This document shows positions 35,255-43,989 of a stretch of DNA of 45,426 nt, piece after piece. The translations under genes and the position numbers were made by a program. Positions within the stretch are counted from its first letter, which is position 1. Every line of letters begins with the position of its first letter. The stretch spans positions 1 to 45,426 of the forward strand of contig CALUMJ010000018.1 in NCBI GenBank assembly GCA_944321715.1, written 5' to 3'. This DNA is from an uncultured Muribaculaceae bacterium. Its GTDB lineage: Bacteria; Bacteroidota; Bacteroidia; Bacteroidales; Muribaculaceae. The notes below the pieces were generated by a model. It did not search any database, had not been told where the DNA came from, and saw only the letters and a list, made by a program, of their open reading frames with translations.

Positions 35255-37627
35255 TCAGTAGTTGCCGTAGCCATAGTGGTAGCCGTATTTGTAGCCGTAG
35301 TGGGAGTTGCGGCTGCTGGTTGTGCCGTTCAGGACTACCGCCATGTTGTTTAGGCGGTTCTCATCGTAGATGCGCTGCAGCTCGGGGAGCATGTCACGTT
35401 CGAGCAAGCCGGCACGAACGATGAAGATAGTGCGGTCGGCGAGCTTACCGATAATTTGCGTGTCGGCTACTATCTCGATGGGCGGGCAGTCGATGAACAC
35501 GTAGTCATATTCCGACGCGGCATAGTCTATCAGGCCCTTGAAGCGGGGCGATGCAAGCAACTCGGTCGGATTGGGCGGTATTGTACCCACGGGCAGCAGG
35601 TGCAGGTTCTCATAACCGGGCATCTCCACTACCAGCGCAGCAACGTCGTCGGCACGATGCGCCAGATAATCGCTCATGCCCTTGGATGGTGAGTCCACGT
35701 ATGCCGATGCCGAACCTCGCCGCATGTCGCCGTCAACCACCAACACACGTTTCCCCTTGATGGCAAAGCTGGCCGCCGCATTCACCGCTATAAATGTCTT
35801 CCCGCTGCCCGGGTTAAACGACGTGAACAGAACCACTGGCGCACGACCAGTGGAAAGCTTGTCATCAAGCATGAATTCCATGTTAGTACGCAGCACACGG
35901 AACGCCTCGTTCACCACGTCGCGTTTCCCCGCTCTTATAACCACCCTGCCGTCATTGGTGTTCTTTTTCCCACCTCCTGCGGCAAGCGGCACTTCGCCGG
36001 CAAATGGAACTGTAAGCCTCTCCAAGTCTTTGCGCCCACGCAGACGCGTGTTAAGGCTCTCACGCACGAATATCAACGCCAACGGAATGCACAAGCCAAG
36101 CACGATGGCCGCCAGCAGTATGTTCACCTTGGCCGGTGCCGTCGGTTCAAGGTCGCCGTATGGCGGGGTGATGACCCGCGTGTTATATGCCGTGAACGCC
36201 TGCGACAGCTCGTTTTCCTCACGTTTCTGCAACAGGAACAGGTAAAGGGCCTCCTTCACCTTCTGCTGGCGTTCGACCGAAAGCAGGTATTTGCCCTGCG
36301 ACGGGTTGGCGGCTATGCGCTGCGTGGTCTGCCGCTCGCTCTGTTGCAAGTTGCCGATTTGCGTCGTGAGCGTGGCTATGTGGTTGTCAATCGATGTGAC
36401 TATGGCACTGCGCATGTTCCGGAGCGAACGGTCCATATCGACAGCCAACGGGTTCTTCTCGCTGCTGTTGGCCACGAGGTCGTTGCGGCGCAATTGCATG
36501 GTGTTATATTCCGAAATCTGTTTCTCTATGCCTTGGCTCTCTATCCCCGAGTTGGCAGGTATCAGCTGGTTGTCGGCGACCGACCCGGTAAGGTAGTTGC
36601 GTATATATCTCGCCATCGACAGCTGCGTGTTCAACGCCAGTATTTGTGCCGAGGTCTCGCTGCTTTGCTCCATATACATGCTCGCCGCTGCCTGCACGTC
36701 GGGCAGCAGGTTCTCGCTTTTGTACGAGGAGATGCTCTCGTCAACATTGCCCAGCTCGCGCTCGATTACACCGAGCCGCTCGTTGATGAACATCGACGTG
36801 CTGACGGCCACCTGGTTCTTGTCCTTTATCCAATTCTCGTTATACACGGCTATGACCGTGTTCAACACATCTTCGGCCCGCTGTGTGCACACGTCCTTGA
36901 ACGACAAGTTGATGATTGTCGATTTCTCGTCGCCAAGCATGACCGAAAGGTTGGCCGAATACGCTTTGGTAGTAGCCACAAGCCCCCTGCGCGAGATGTA
37001 CACCGGCGCATGGTAAGTCGCCGTGTCGTTTTGCGCCGACGGCTTTATGACCATCCTGCCAATTGGCGTGGACGTGGTGTCGCCCAATGCCGCCGCCATC
37101 TCGACATCCTCGGCCGAATCATTATCACCGCGTACAAAGTCCGACAATTTCACCCGTCCTTGCCCATCGGGATATATCGTAAAAGATGCGCTTTCATTGT
37201 CTTGCATATCGACAAACACCACCTCGTATGGGCACAAACTCCCATACAGCACTTTGCGGTAGAACTGTCCATCGGTGTGATAATTGACGTCGAGACCGAG
37301 CCGCCTCACCACGTCAAGCATCACGGCCGGCGACCCTATCGACTGCATCTCATTGTTCACATTGGCCTTTGTACTGAATAAGTCAAAGTCGCCAAGCAAG
37401 TCCGAAGCGCCACCGCCTATGCTTCCCTGGTCGTCTTCCTTGATGAGTATGGAAGCCGAACGTGTATATACTGGCGGAGTGAACAGCAAGTAGGCCACAG
37501 CTACGCACACCGCCACGACTATGGCGGCCGCGAACCAATACCACTTCGCCACGCATAGATACGCGAAGTCCTTTATATTCAATCCTTCACTGTTTTGCTC
37601 TTGGTTTATGTTGCCTTGATTTTCCAT
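35255..37627 (-). CDS. Wzc-like chain-length regulator and tyrosine kinase
   Basis: A 790-residue BY-kinase. An N-terminal Wzz domain is bracketed by helices near 33-53 and 505-525, with a long coiled-coil periplasmic part (about 290-490). The cytoplasmic kinase follows, with Walker A SFNPGSGKTF, Walker A' VLVVDGDMRR and Walker B YDYVFIDCPP. The last 15 residues (HYGYKYGYHYGYGNY) form the tyrosine-rich autophosphorylation tail. It controls polymer length and export with the Wza-like protein, 25 nt upstream. The gene is visibly G+C-richer than the biosynthetic genes beyond the MITE. Confidence 0.93.
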   Translation of the reverse strand: MENQGNINQEQNSEGLNIKDFAYLCVAKWYWFAAAIVVAVCVAVAYLLFTPPVYTRSASILIKEDDQGSIGGGASDLLGDFDLFSTKANVNNEMQSIGSPAVMLDVVRRLGLDVNYHTDGQFYRKVLYGSLCPYEVVFVDMQDNESASFTIYPDGQGRVKLSDFVRGDNDSAEDVEMAAALGDTTSTPIGRMVIKPSAQNDTATYHAPVYISRRGLVATTKAYSANLSVMLGDEKSTIINLSFKDVCTQRAEDVLNTVIAVYNENWIKDKNQVAVSTSMFINERLGVIERELGNVDESISSYKSENLLPDVQAAASMYMEQSSETSAQILALNTQLSMARYIRNYLTGSVADNQLIPANSGIESQGIEKQISEYNTMQLRRNDLVANSSEKNPLAVDMDRSLRNMRSAIVTSIDNHIATLTTQIGNLQQSERQTTQRIAANPSQGKYLLSVERQQKVKEALYLFLLQKREENELSQAFTAYNTRVITPPYGDLEPTAPAKVNILLAAIVLGLCIPLALIFVRESLNTRLRGRKDLERLTVPFAGEVPLAAGGGKKNTNDGRVVIRAGKRDVVNEAFRVLRTNMEFMLDDKLSTGRAPVVLFTSFNPGSGKTFIAVNAAASFAIKGKRVLVVDGDMRRGSASAYVDSPSKGMSDYLAHRADDVAALVVEMPGYENLHLLPVGTIPPNPTELLASPRFKGLIDYAASEYDYVFIDCPPIEIVADTQIIGKLADRTIFIVRAGLLERDMLPELQRIYDENRLNNMAVVLNGTTSSRNSHYGYKYGYHYGYGNY

Positions 37628-37652
37628 GATTGCATTAATGTATGTTTGGTGG

Positions 37653-38477
37653 TCAATTCACTATGAGGATGGCGACCGACGTAAGCAGCGACGCCAATGA
37701 AATCCAAAACGAGGTGGAACGCACGTTGTTTCCGTTCACAGTGGATTGCCGCGCCCTCACTTCATTCGGCTTCACATACACCACGTCGTTCTGCTGCAAA
37801 TAATATGCTGGCGATGAATACACCTGCCGCCCCGACGTGAGGTCGATTGTGTAAACACGCTGCGCTTCCCCCTCCTGCCGGAGAACAAGCACATCGTTCC
37901 TATTGCCATAGATTGTGAGGTCGCCGGCCATGCCCAACGCATCAAGCACGGTAACCCGGTCGCGGTCTATGCCGAAGCGTCCTGGATTATTCACTTCACC
38001 AAGTACCGATATACACAGGTTCATAAACTCCACCGTGACAACAGGGTCTTTCACCAAATTATCCTTGACCAATTCACCTTTGATAGTTTCGGCTATTTCC
38101 TGTCGAGTCTTCCCTGCCACATATATTTTACCCAACACCGGGAAGTCGATTTCCCCATTGGCATCCACCGTGTAGCCCGATACGCCCGAGTTCGTGCCGG
38201 CATTGTAATCCTCCCTGAGTGACTGCCCTAACTGGCGTGTGACGTATGGCAGGTTGAACAAGTCGGTCAACTGCGGGTCGCGGCTGTTGACTATGATTGA
38301 CAATTTGTCCTCGGGGCGCACAGTGATTGCCCGCACCACCGGCAATTCTACTTCACTCTTCCCAGGTTCCAGGTCTTGGAAATAGACCACCTTCTTCGAC
38401 GAGCCGCAGGAACTCAATGCCATCACTGCCACAATGGCAAGCAACAGAAACATGGGCACATGATTGTGTCTTTTCAT
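37653..38477 (-). CDS. Wza-like polysaccharide export lipoprotein
   Basis: From the ATG at 38477 this is a 274-residue lipoprotein with lipobox ALSSC (Cys near 24). A polysaccharide export (PES) domain (VRPEDKLSIIVNSRDPQLTD, then GYTVDANGEIDFPVLGKIYV) is followed by an SLBB-like domain (CISVLGEVNNPGRFGIDRDR) and a C-terminal hydrophobic segment (SLASLLTSVAILIVN). It would form the outer-membrane export channel working with the Wzc-like kinase. The longer in-frame extension to 38594 overlaps the upstream gene and is rejected. Confidence 0.92.
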   Translation of the reverse strand: MKRHNHVPMFLLLAIVAVMALSSCGSSKKVVYFQDLEPGKSEVELPVVRAITVRPEDKLSIIVNSRDPQLTDLFNLPYVTRQLGQSLREDYNAGTNSGVSGYTVDANGEIDFPVLGKIYVAGKTRQEIAETIKGELVKDNLVKDPVVTVEFMNLCISVLGEVNNPGRFGIDRDRVTVLDALGMAGDLTIYGNRNDVLVLRQEGEAQRVYTIDLTSGRQVYSSPAYYLQQNDVVYVKPNEVRARQSTVNGNNVRSTSFWISLASLLTSVAILIVN

Positions 38478-38493
38478 ATCATTCTTACTTATT

Positions 38494-38889
38494 TTATTTG
38501 TTCGTATCCTTATTGCGGCGCAAAGCTCGCAATCCTGCCGTAGCCCTATTGTGCCACCGACGGTAATTTGGTCTGGCAGAACGACCAACCTCATAAACAG
38601 CCTCTACACCTGAAATCACACCGCCCCCAAGTCCACACACTGCTTTATGTAACTCACCAGCTGCAACACTCGCCGTAACAACAGGCTGTGGGGTAGTATG
38701 CACGTCAACGGCAAGGAGTTGTGCATCAGGACAAAGTCTGCATAATTCGTATGCCGATTCCTCAAAAGCCGTCCAATATCCATCGGCGAGATATAATCGC
38801 ATAACACCACTACCACAGGCTTCACGAGCAAGTATAGCTGCGAGCCGACCTCCCAATAATTCTCTAAGACCGTCCAAAGGTTGCGCCAT
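38494..38889 (-). CDS. Unknown small protein, first gene of the EPS operon
   Basis: A 131-residue protein that I do not recognise. It has no signal peptide and no long hydrophobic segment. The N-terminal two thirds look globular (LRELLGGRLAAILAREACGS, then GYWTAFEESAYELCRLCP), and the C-terminus is basic (YRRWHNRATAGLRALRRNKD). It does not show the NusG-like features of UpxY, nor an UpxZ-like sequence as far as I can judge. It stands 16 nt before the wza-like gene and directly after the leader with its terminator and invertible promoter. That is the slot occupied by transcription-control genes in Bacteroides capsule loci. A regulatory role is only positional inference. Confidence 0.65.
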   Translation of the reverse strand: MAQPLDGLRELLGGRLAAILAREACGSGVMRLYLADGYWTAFEESAYELCRLCPDAQLLAVDVHTTPQPVVTASVAAGELHKAVCGLGGGVISGVEAVYEVGRSARPNYRRWHNRATAGLRALRRNKDTNK

Positions 38890-39104
38890 GGTAATAATTA
38901 TTTTTTGGATTATGACAATAGGAAATGGATTAGCTCAACATTGATGGCAACAGCCACCACAAAACTCAGGCGAACAGCCAATTTTTCGAGTCCTGCTCGT
39001 GCTTATTATCATCTATAACACAAGCAGTTACACCAAAATCATTAAAAAGTTCGGGCAATAATCCCGAAATACCACATTCCATTTATACTATTTTTCACCA
39101 CACT
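38890..39104 (-). promoter_or_regulatory. EPS operon leader region
   Basis: These 215 bp lie between the invertible segment and the first EPS gene. No ORF or consensus leftward promoter was seen. The only clear structure is the intrinsic terminator at 39044-39068. If the switch were in the opposite orientation this would be the untranslated leader. Confidence 0.5.
39044..39068 (-). terminator. Leader terminator upstream of the EPS genes
   Basis: On the minus strand TTCGGG-ATTATTG-CCCGAA-CTTTTT is a 6-bp G+C-containing stem with a U tract. It is positioned before the first gene, so it would stop transcripts from a flipped promoter unless they are antiterminated. Confidence 0.65.
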
Positions 39105-39334
39105 ACATCTCTTCGGGAGAGATGTATATCACAGAAACACAAGTGTCAATATATTGTACATCAACCTCATAACAGATACCAATGCGACCGCTTGCACAAC
39201 AAATGTGAAACATATATCGAGGTTGTAAAACATCTTATTTGTAATAGGCTGCCGTTTTTTTAGCTCATTTTTACTGATTTATTCGATTTTTTTGCGTACT
39301 TTTGCAACTGCATACATCTCTCCCGAAGAGATGT
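39105..39334. promoter_or_regulatory. Invertible promoter segment flanked by 23-bp inverted repeats
   Basis: 39105-39127 and 39312-39334 are perfect inverted copies of a 23-bp sequence (ACATCTCTTCGGGAGAGATG plus TAT). Each copy is palindromic in itself (ACATCTCT, 5-nt centre TCGGG, AGAGATGT), as expected of a tyrosine recombinase crossover site. The 184-bp interior contains one -7 consensus, TACTTTTG at 39297-39304, reading rightward. No leftward TAnnTTTG was found inside. Recombination would turn the promoter toward the EPS operon. Confidence 0.8.
39297..39304 (+). promoter_or_regulatory. -7 box inside the invertible segment, facing away from the EPS operon
   Basis: TACTTTTG followed by CAAC is a perfect TAnnTTTG match. 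The -33 region about 20 nt upstream is only TTTACTG-like. In the present orientation it reads toward the 3' end of the convergent recombinase gene. Confidence 0.6.
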
Positions 39335-39394
39335 TTACACCTCAAAAGACAATCTAAATTCACATAAACGTTTCAAAAAATCAGTCTTCATGTA

Positions 39395-39418
39395 GCAGTC
39401 CAAGAATTTTCAGACTGC
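39395..39418. other. Hairpin after the recombinase gene
   Basis: GCAGTC (39395-39400) pairs with GACTGC (39413-39418) in the gap between the recombinase stop and the right inverted repeat. There is no T run, so a terminator role is uncertain. Confidence 0.3.
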
Positions 39419-39454
39419 ACCCCTCCCACCCTTTTCCCATCTTTATATCATTTA

Positions 39455-40663
39455 CTAAATGGCATTAATGACCATTTTATTGGCCTCGTCGATGACAGCA
39501 TTATCCAAAGATGCTAAGTAAATGCGTGTCGTGCTTTCTGACTCGTGTCCCATAGATTCACTAATGACTGGCAAAGGAACATTCATGCTCCGAGCAATAC
39601 TTGCCCAACCATGCCGCGCGCAATATGTAGTCAATTTTATAGGGCAACCCACCAATTGCCCAATAACCTTAAGGTGTGCATTTACCCTATGCAATCCGCT
39701 TTGGTATTGTCGTCGTTCATTCTCACAAGGTGGATTAATAATTGGCAGCAGATAAGGAGAACCAGGCACATGGTAGCGGTTAACGATTTCCTGCATCTGC
39801 TCTTCCCATCTGATACATAGTGGCTGATTGGTCTTCTGTCGGTAATACTTTAAGTTGCCATCATGCAGGTTATCCACTTTCAGATATGCCAAATCCACAA
39901 ACGAAATACCTCGCAAATAAAAACTAAGCATGAAATAATCGCGCGACTGTTCCATCAATGGATACATACTCAAGTCTAACAACTTTATCTTGTGTATAAT
40001 ATCTATCGACACAGCTCGTTTGGTTGTCTTGCCTATGCCCGTATAGACGTGCTTGAACGGATTTTGGCTTTCTATCAGCTCTTTATCCACAGCTCGATTG
40101 TATATAGCTCGCAAGTTGCGCATGTAAAATGAAATAGTATTAAGTCCCAACCCGCACTCTTCCGACAAGTAATACTCATACTCCTTCATCAATTCTGCAT
40201 TTATTTCATCTAAACGTATGTCACCTTTCTCGCCACGGAAACGCATGAAACTATTAGCCGAAACTGTATATGTTTCCGCGAGCCTTATCTTGCCTATATT
40301 TTTCAGGTGCCGCGCTACTTCATCTACAAACACACATAGCTTCATTGTATCATTGTCGCGCGATTTATAAGCACTTACCACTTGCTCGACTGTATAATGC
40401 ATTCCTTTCTGCTCAAAATTCCGTATGATACTTTGTAGCCTTAACATACCTGCCTGCAAGTAATCACGCACTTCTGCCAAATAGCCAAACCGTTCCTCTC
40501 CTTGCTCACAAAGTTTCAATTGTCCATCCTGCCATTCATGGGGATATAATTTGCAACTCATGCCTATTTGTCGCACAATGCGATTGTGAATCAACCTGAA
40601 GTAAAGAGTTCCAGGTTTCCCATAGACCTTCGATGGCCTGAACTTTAATCTAATTGATGTCAT
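39455..40663 (-). CDS. Tyrosine recombinase, candidate promoter invertase
   Basis: From the ATG at 40663 this is a 402-residue recombinase of the Bacteroidetes integrase type. An N-terminal arm-binding domain (IRLKFRPSKVYGKPGTLYFR) is followed by a SAM-like core-binding domain (about 90-190) and the catalytic domain. Visible catalytic residues are Arg in FYLRGISFVDL, Lys in YRQKTNQPL, Arg in TYCARHGWAS (Tyr in place of the first His of HxxR), and the His and nucleophile Tyr in MGHESESTTRIYLA. It ends 120 bp from the right inverted repeat. Enzymes of this type sit beside capsule promoters that they invert, which is the best guess here. An integrative-element origin is possible, but no other mobility genes are present. 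Confidence 0.85.
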   Translation of the reverse strand: MTSIRLKFRPSKVYGKPGTLYFRLIHNRIVRQIGMSCKLYPHEWQDGQLKLCEQGEERFGYLAEVRDYLQAGMLRLQSIIRNFEQKGMHYTVEQVVSAYKSRDNDTMKLCVFVDEVARHLKNIGKIRLAETYTVSANSFMRFRGEKGDIRLDEINAELMKEYEYYLSEECGLGLNTISFYMRNLRAIYNRAVDKELIESQNPFKHVYTGIGKTTKRAVSIDIIHKIKLLDLSMYPLMEQSRDYFMLSFYLRGISFVDLAYLKVDNLHDGNLKYYRQKTNQPLCIRWEEQMQEIVNRYHVPGSPYLLPIINPPCENERRQYQSGLHRVNAHLKVIGQLVGCPIKLTTYCARHGWASIARSMNVPLPVISESMGHESESTTRIYLASLDNAVIDEANKMVINAI

Positions 40664-40905
40664 AATGTCTAAATGTTTTTTAGTTTCATGTAAGAATACA
40701 TTCCAAATCAATATGTATGGAATGGATTTACATCGAAATTACTTTTTCGACATTGACCGCACCCGTTATTTATCCAATAAGCTGTTTTTATTTCTCGCAG
40801 AAATTCTAATTTAAGGTCCTGAATCGCTATCCATCAGTGCTTTTAAGGCTTTATTGGTCACTCATTGTTCGCTATACTATTCAACCAAATGACATGATTA
40901 GATAC

Positions 40906-40995
40906 ATATTCAGTAAATAGCATAAAATTAGCCAGCTAATTCGCAACACTTTGTGTATGAATTAACTGGCTAATTTTATGCTATTTACTGAATAT
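40906..40995. repeat. 90-bp foldback hairpin with 37-bp arms
   Basis: Arms 40906-40942 and 40959-40995 are complementary at 36 of 37 positions, around a 16-nt centre that itself pairs as ACAC-TTT-GTGT. Each arm contains an AATTAGC-CA-GCTAATT palindrome (one base changed in the right arm). There is no T run and no target duplication. Confidence 0.8.
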
Positions 40996-40999
40996 TCCT

Positions 41000-41034
41000 A
41001 AGAGGGTGTACCTGAATTTTGAGACACCCTTTCT
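41000..41034. repeat. Hairpin repeat, copy B
   Basis: It repeats AAGAGGGTGT-ACCTGAATTTTGA-ACACCCT almost as at 44-80, including the loop. It lies 22 bp from the clpB stop, so it could also act as the clpB terminator. Confidence 0.6.
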
Positions 41035-41055
41035 TTAAAGTGCATTATAATTACT

Positions 41056-43644
41056 TCAGTTCTTGAATTGCAACTGCGAGCCGTCATAATCTATAATAAT
41101 AGGCTTGTCGCGATTCACTTTTTGCGCCAATATGTCTTTCGACAACTGGTTCAAGATAAGACGATGAATTACTCTTTTCACAGGACGAGCTCCAAACTCG
41201 GGGTCATAACCTTCTTTAGCGAGGAAGTCAAGAGCCTTGTCCGTTACCTCAAGCTGTACACCGTTCTTTTCGAGCATTCGCGCCACACCGTCGATTTGTA
41301 ATTTGACGATTTGCTTAATCTCGCTTTCATTGAGCGGAGTAAACATTATAACTTCGTCAATACGGTTCAAAAATTCTGGTCGCACATTTTGTTTGAGCAA
41401 TTCAAGCACCTCATTTTTGGTACTTTCAATCACTTCATTGCGATTGGCATCGGTCAACTTCGACATCCGTTCACGTATCAAATCCGACCCGATATTTGAA
41501 GTCATTATAATAATCGTGTTCTTAAAGTTAACCAACCTACCTTTATTGTCGGTAAGCCTACCATCGTCAAGCACCTGAAGCAAGATATTAAACACATCGG
41601 GATGAGCCTTTTCGATTTCGTCAAACAAGACTACCGAATATGGTTTACGCCTTACAGCTTCGGTCAATTGTCCGCCTTCCTCGTAACCTACATATCCCGG
41701 AGGAGCACCGACAAGCCGCGAAACAGTATGCTTCTCCTGATACTCGCTCATGTCGATACGTGTCATCATGTTCTCGTTATCAAACAAGTATTCGGCAAGA
41801 GCCTTGGCCAATTCAGTTTTGCCCACGCCAGTTGTGCCAAGGAATATGAAAGAGCCTATCGGTCGGCGTGGGTCATTAAGCCCGGCACGGCTGCGCCTTA
41901 CTGCGTCGGCAATAGCGGTAATGGCATCTTGCTGACCTATTACACGTTTGTGTAACTCATCTTCAAGATGTAGCAACTTGTCTTTCTCGCTCTGCACCAT
42001 CTTGGTAACAGGAATACCAGTCCAGCGCGACACAACCCCAGCAATATCATCGGCATCTACCTCTTCCTTGATAAGAGCCTTGTCACCTTGCATGGTTTTC
42101 AGCTTCTCTTGTATAGCCTTGTTCTCGTCTTCCTTTTGTTTGATACGAGAGTAACGAATCTCGGCCACACGTGCATAATCACCTTCTCGCTCGGCCTTTT
42201 GAGCCTCAAAGTTGAGTTGCTCAATGTCGATTTTATTCTGCTGTATGCGGTTGATGAGTTCCTTTTCCGATTTCCACTTAGCGGTGTAATCGCTTTCTTC
42301 ATCACGCAATTCGGCAAGTTCTTTTTCGATGTGCTTAATTTGGTCGTTATCGCCTTCACGTTTTATAGCTTCACGTTCAATTTCGAGTTGCGAAATCTTA
42401 CGCCTGATTTCATCGATGACTTGCGGCACCGAATCTATCTCCAGCCTCAGCTTGGCAGCAGCTTCATCGATGAGGTCGATAGCCTTGTCGGGCAAGAAAC
42501 GGTCGGTAATATATCGTTCCGACAACTGCACGGCCGCAATAATCGCCTCGTCGCGAATACGCACCTTGTGGTGGTTCTCATATCGTTCTTTCAAACCTCG
42601 AAGTATGGCGATGGCACTTTCTTCATCAGGTTCATCAACCATCACTTTCTGGAAACGACGTTCGAGTGCCTTGTCTTTCTCGAAATACTTTTGATATTCA
42701 TCGAGAGTAGTTGCACCAATACTGCGCAACTCGCCACGAGCAAGTGCCGGTTTCAAGATATTGGCAGCATCCATCGCACCTTCACCCTTACCAGCACCGA
42801 CAAGTGTGTGGATTTCGTCAATAAACAGGATTATATCTCCATCGGACTGGATAACCTCGTTGACAATTGCTTTCAACCGTTCTTCAAACTCGCCTTTATA
42901 CTTGGCTCCAGCCACCAAGGCTCCCATATCAAGCGAATAAACCTGTTTGCGCTTCAAGTTCTCTGGTACGTCGCCTCGAACTATGCGTTGTGCCAATCCT
43001 TCAGCAATAGCCGTTTTACCCGTACCAGGCTCGCCTATCAGCATCGGGTTATTCTTGGTCCGACGACTCAATATTTGTAATACGCGGCGTATTTCATCGT
43101 CACGTCCAATCACCGGGTCGAGCTTACCCTGTCGCGCACGTTCGTTAAGATTTATCGCATACTTGCTAAGTGCATTGTATTGGTCCTCTGCACTTTGTTC
43201 TGTAGCCTTTTTGCCCTTGCGCAATTCATCAATAGCGAGCGAAAGGTCTTTCTCGTTGACACCTGCGTCTTTCAGCATCGTTGACACAGTGCTGTTACCC
43301 TGTAGGATACCTACAATCATGGTTTCGAGTGTCACATACTCGTCACCTCTCTTTTTAGAGTAATCATAGGCTTTGTCCAAGGCGGTATTTGAAGCCTGAC
43401 TTAAATAAGGCTCAGCATTCGACACCTTCGGGAAAGTCGAGATTTCACGGTCGAGTTGCTGCTCGACAAACGTTTCATTGACCGACAATTTCTGGAAGAT
43501 GAATTTAATTACCGAACCGCCTTCACTGATGATACCCTTGAGCAAGTGAGCCGGTTCAATGGCCTGATTACCATTGCGACGAGCTATTTCCACTGCCTTT
43601 TGGATAGCATCTTGCGATTTGATTGTAAAATTGTTGAAATTCAT
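41056..43644 (-). CDS. clpB: ClpB disaggregase
   Basis: From the ATG at 43644 this is an 862-residue AAA+ chaperone of standard ClpB length. The N-terminal Clp-N repeats ([20 protein letters not shown]) are followed by the first nucleotide-binding domain with Walker [14 protein letters not shown] and Walker [16 protein letters not shown] coiled-coil middle domain spans about residues 400-530, which separates ClpB from ClpA/ClpC. The second domain has Walker [14 protein letters not shown] and Walker [14 protein letters not shown]. It works with DnaK to rescue aggregated proteins in the cytoplasm. A longer start at 43710 lacks family support. Confidence 0.96.
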   Translation of the reverse strand: MNFNNFTIKSQDAIQKAVEIARRNGNQAIEPAHLLKGIISEGGSVIKFIFQKLSVNETFVEQQLDREISTFPKVSNAEPYLSQASNTALDKAYDYSKKRGDEYVTLETMIVGILQGNSTVSTMLKDAGVNEKDLSLAIDELRKGKKATEQSAEDQYNALSKYAINLNERARQGKLDPVIGRDDEIRRVLQILSRRTKNNPMLIGEPGTGKTAIAEGLAQRIVRGDVPENLKRKQVYSLDMGALVAGAKYKGEFEERLKAIVNEVIQSDGDIILFIDEIHTLVGAGKGEGAMDAANILKPALARGELRSIGATTLDEYQKYFEKDKALERRFQKVMVDEPDEESAIAILRGLKERYENHHKVRIRDEAIIAAVQLSERYITDRFLPDKAIDLIDEAAAKLRLEIDSVPQVIDEIRRKISQLEIEREAIKREGDNDQIKHIEKELAELRDEESDYTAKWKSEKELINRIQQNKIDIEQLNFEAQKAEREGDYARVAEIRYSRIKQKEDENKAIQEKLKTMQGDKALIKEEVDADDIAGVVSRWTGIPVTKMVQSEKDKLLHLEDELHKRVIGQQDAITAIADAVRRSRAGLNDPRRPIGSFIFLGTTGVGKTELAKALAEYLFDNENMMTRIDMSEYQEKHTVSRLVGAPPGYVGYEEGGQLTEAVRRKPYSVVLFDEIEKAHPDVFNILLQVLDDGRLTDNKGRLVNFKNTIIIMTSNIGSDLIRERMSKLTDANRNEVIESTKNEVLELLKQNVRPEFLNRIDEVIMFTPLNESEIKQIVKLQIDGVARMLEKNGVQLEVTDKALDFLAKEGYDPEFGARPVKRVIHRLILNQLSKDILAQKVNRDKPIIIDYDGSQLQFKN

Positions 43645-43989
43645 ATTCTGATGTTTATATTTTTCTATAGTTCCCGTCCTATAAATTGCAACAACCATAC
43701 CACCACCCAAACATTACCCATTATGGCAGCAAACACGCCCCAATCTGACAAATTTGTCACCCTTCACAGTCACACATAAATAATATAATCATACAATTAA
43801 ACCTCCGTTTTTTAACACTATCTGCATAAGATAAAACAAAATATGCTATCTTTGTACATAACAAGGAGTATGACATTTATAGAGTGACCAGTTGTAAGCA
43901 TTACAATATTGTCCCTCAGCAAATGTTGTTCTTCCTTAATTAAATATGTAATGATTCTTATCGTATAGGAATAATAAAATTTATATATT
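43645..43989. promoter_or_regulatory. Divergent clpB/ompA-like promoter region
   Basis: In these 345 bp, TATCTTTG at 43847-43854 is a perfect rightward -7 box for the OmpA-like gene. It is followed by AAGGAG and a five-codon ATG-TGA reading frame (43870-43887) of doubtful meaning. GACAAATTTGTC at 43747-43758 is a perfect 12-bp palindrome that could be an operator. I found no consensus leftward -7 box for clpB. Confidence 0.45.

Larger units (their letters stand above)
40712..41055. other. Intergenic region between the recombinase and clpB
   Basis: This roughly 344-bp gap contains a very long hairpin (40906-40995) and repeat copy B (41000-41034), both listed separately. I saw no gene and no clear recombinase promoter in 40712-40905. 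Confidence 0.5.

Noticed and set aside
36344-37381. 345-codon open frame opposite the Wzc-like gene
   Set aside because: It is antisense to a strongly conserved kinase gene, has no recognisable domain, and is explained by the high G+C of that gene.
39455-40663. Recombinase as evidence of an integrated phage or conjugative element
   Set aside because: No phage, conjugation or attachment-site features were found nearby, and the adjacent inverted repeats explain it better as an invertase.
42088-43080. 330-codon open frame opposite clpB
   Set aside because: It is a mirror of the conserved ClpB coding frame with no domain or promoter of its own.
43870-43887. Possible leader peptide (five codons after AAGGAG) before the OmpA-like gene
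   Set aside because: It is too short and carries no codon bias or attenuator structure; kept only as a note in the intergenic entry.
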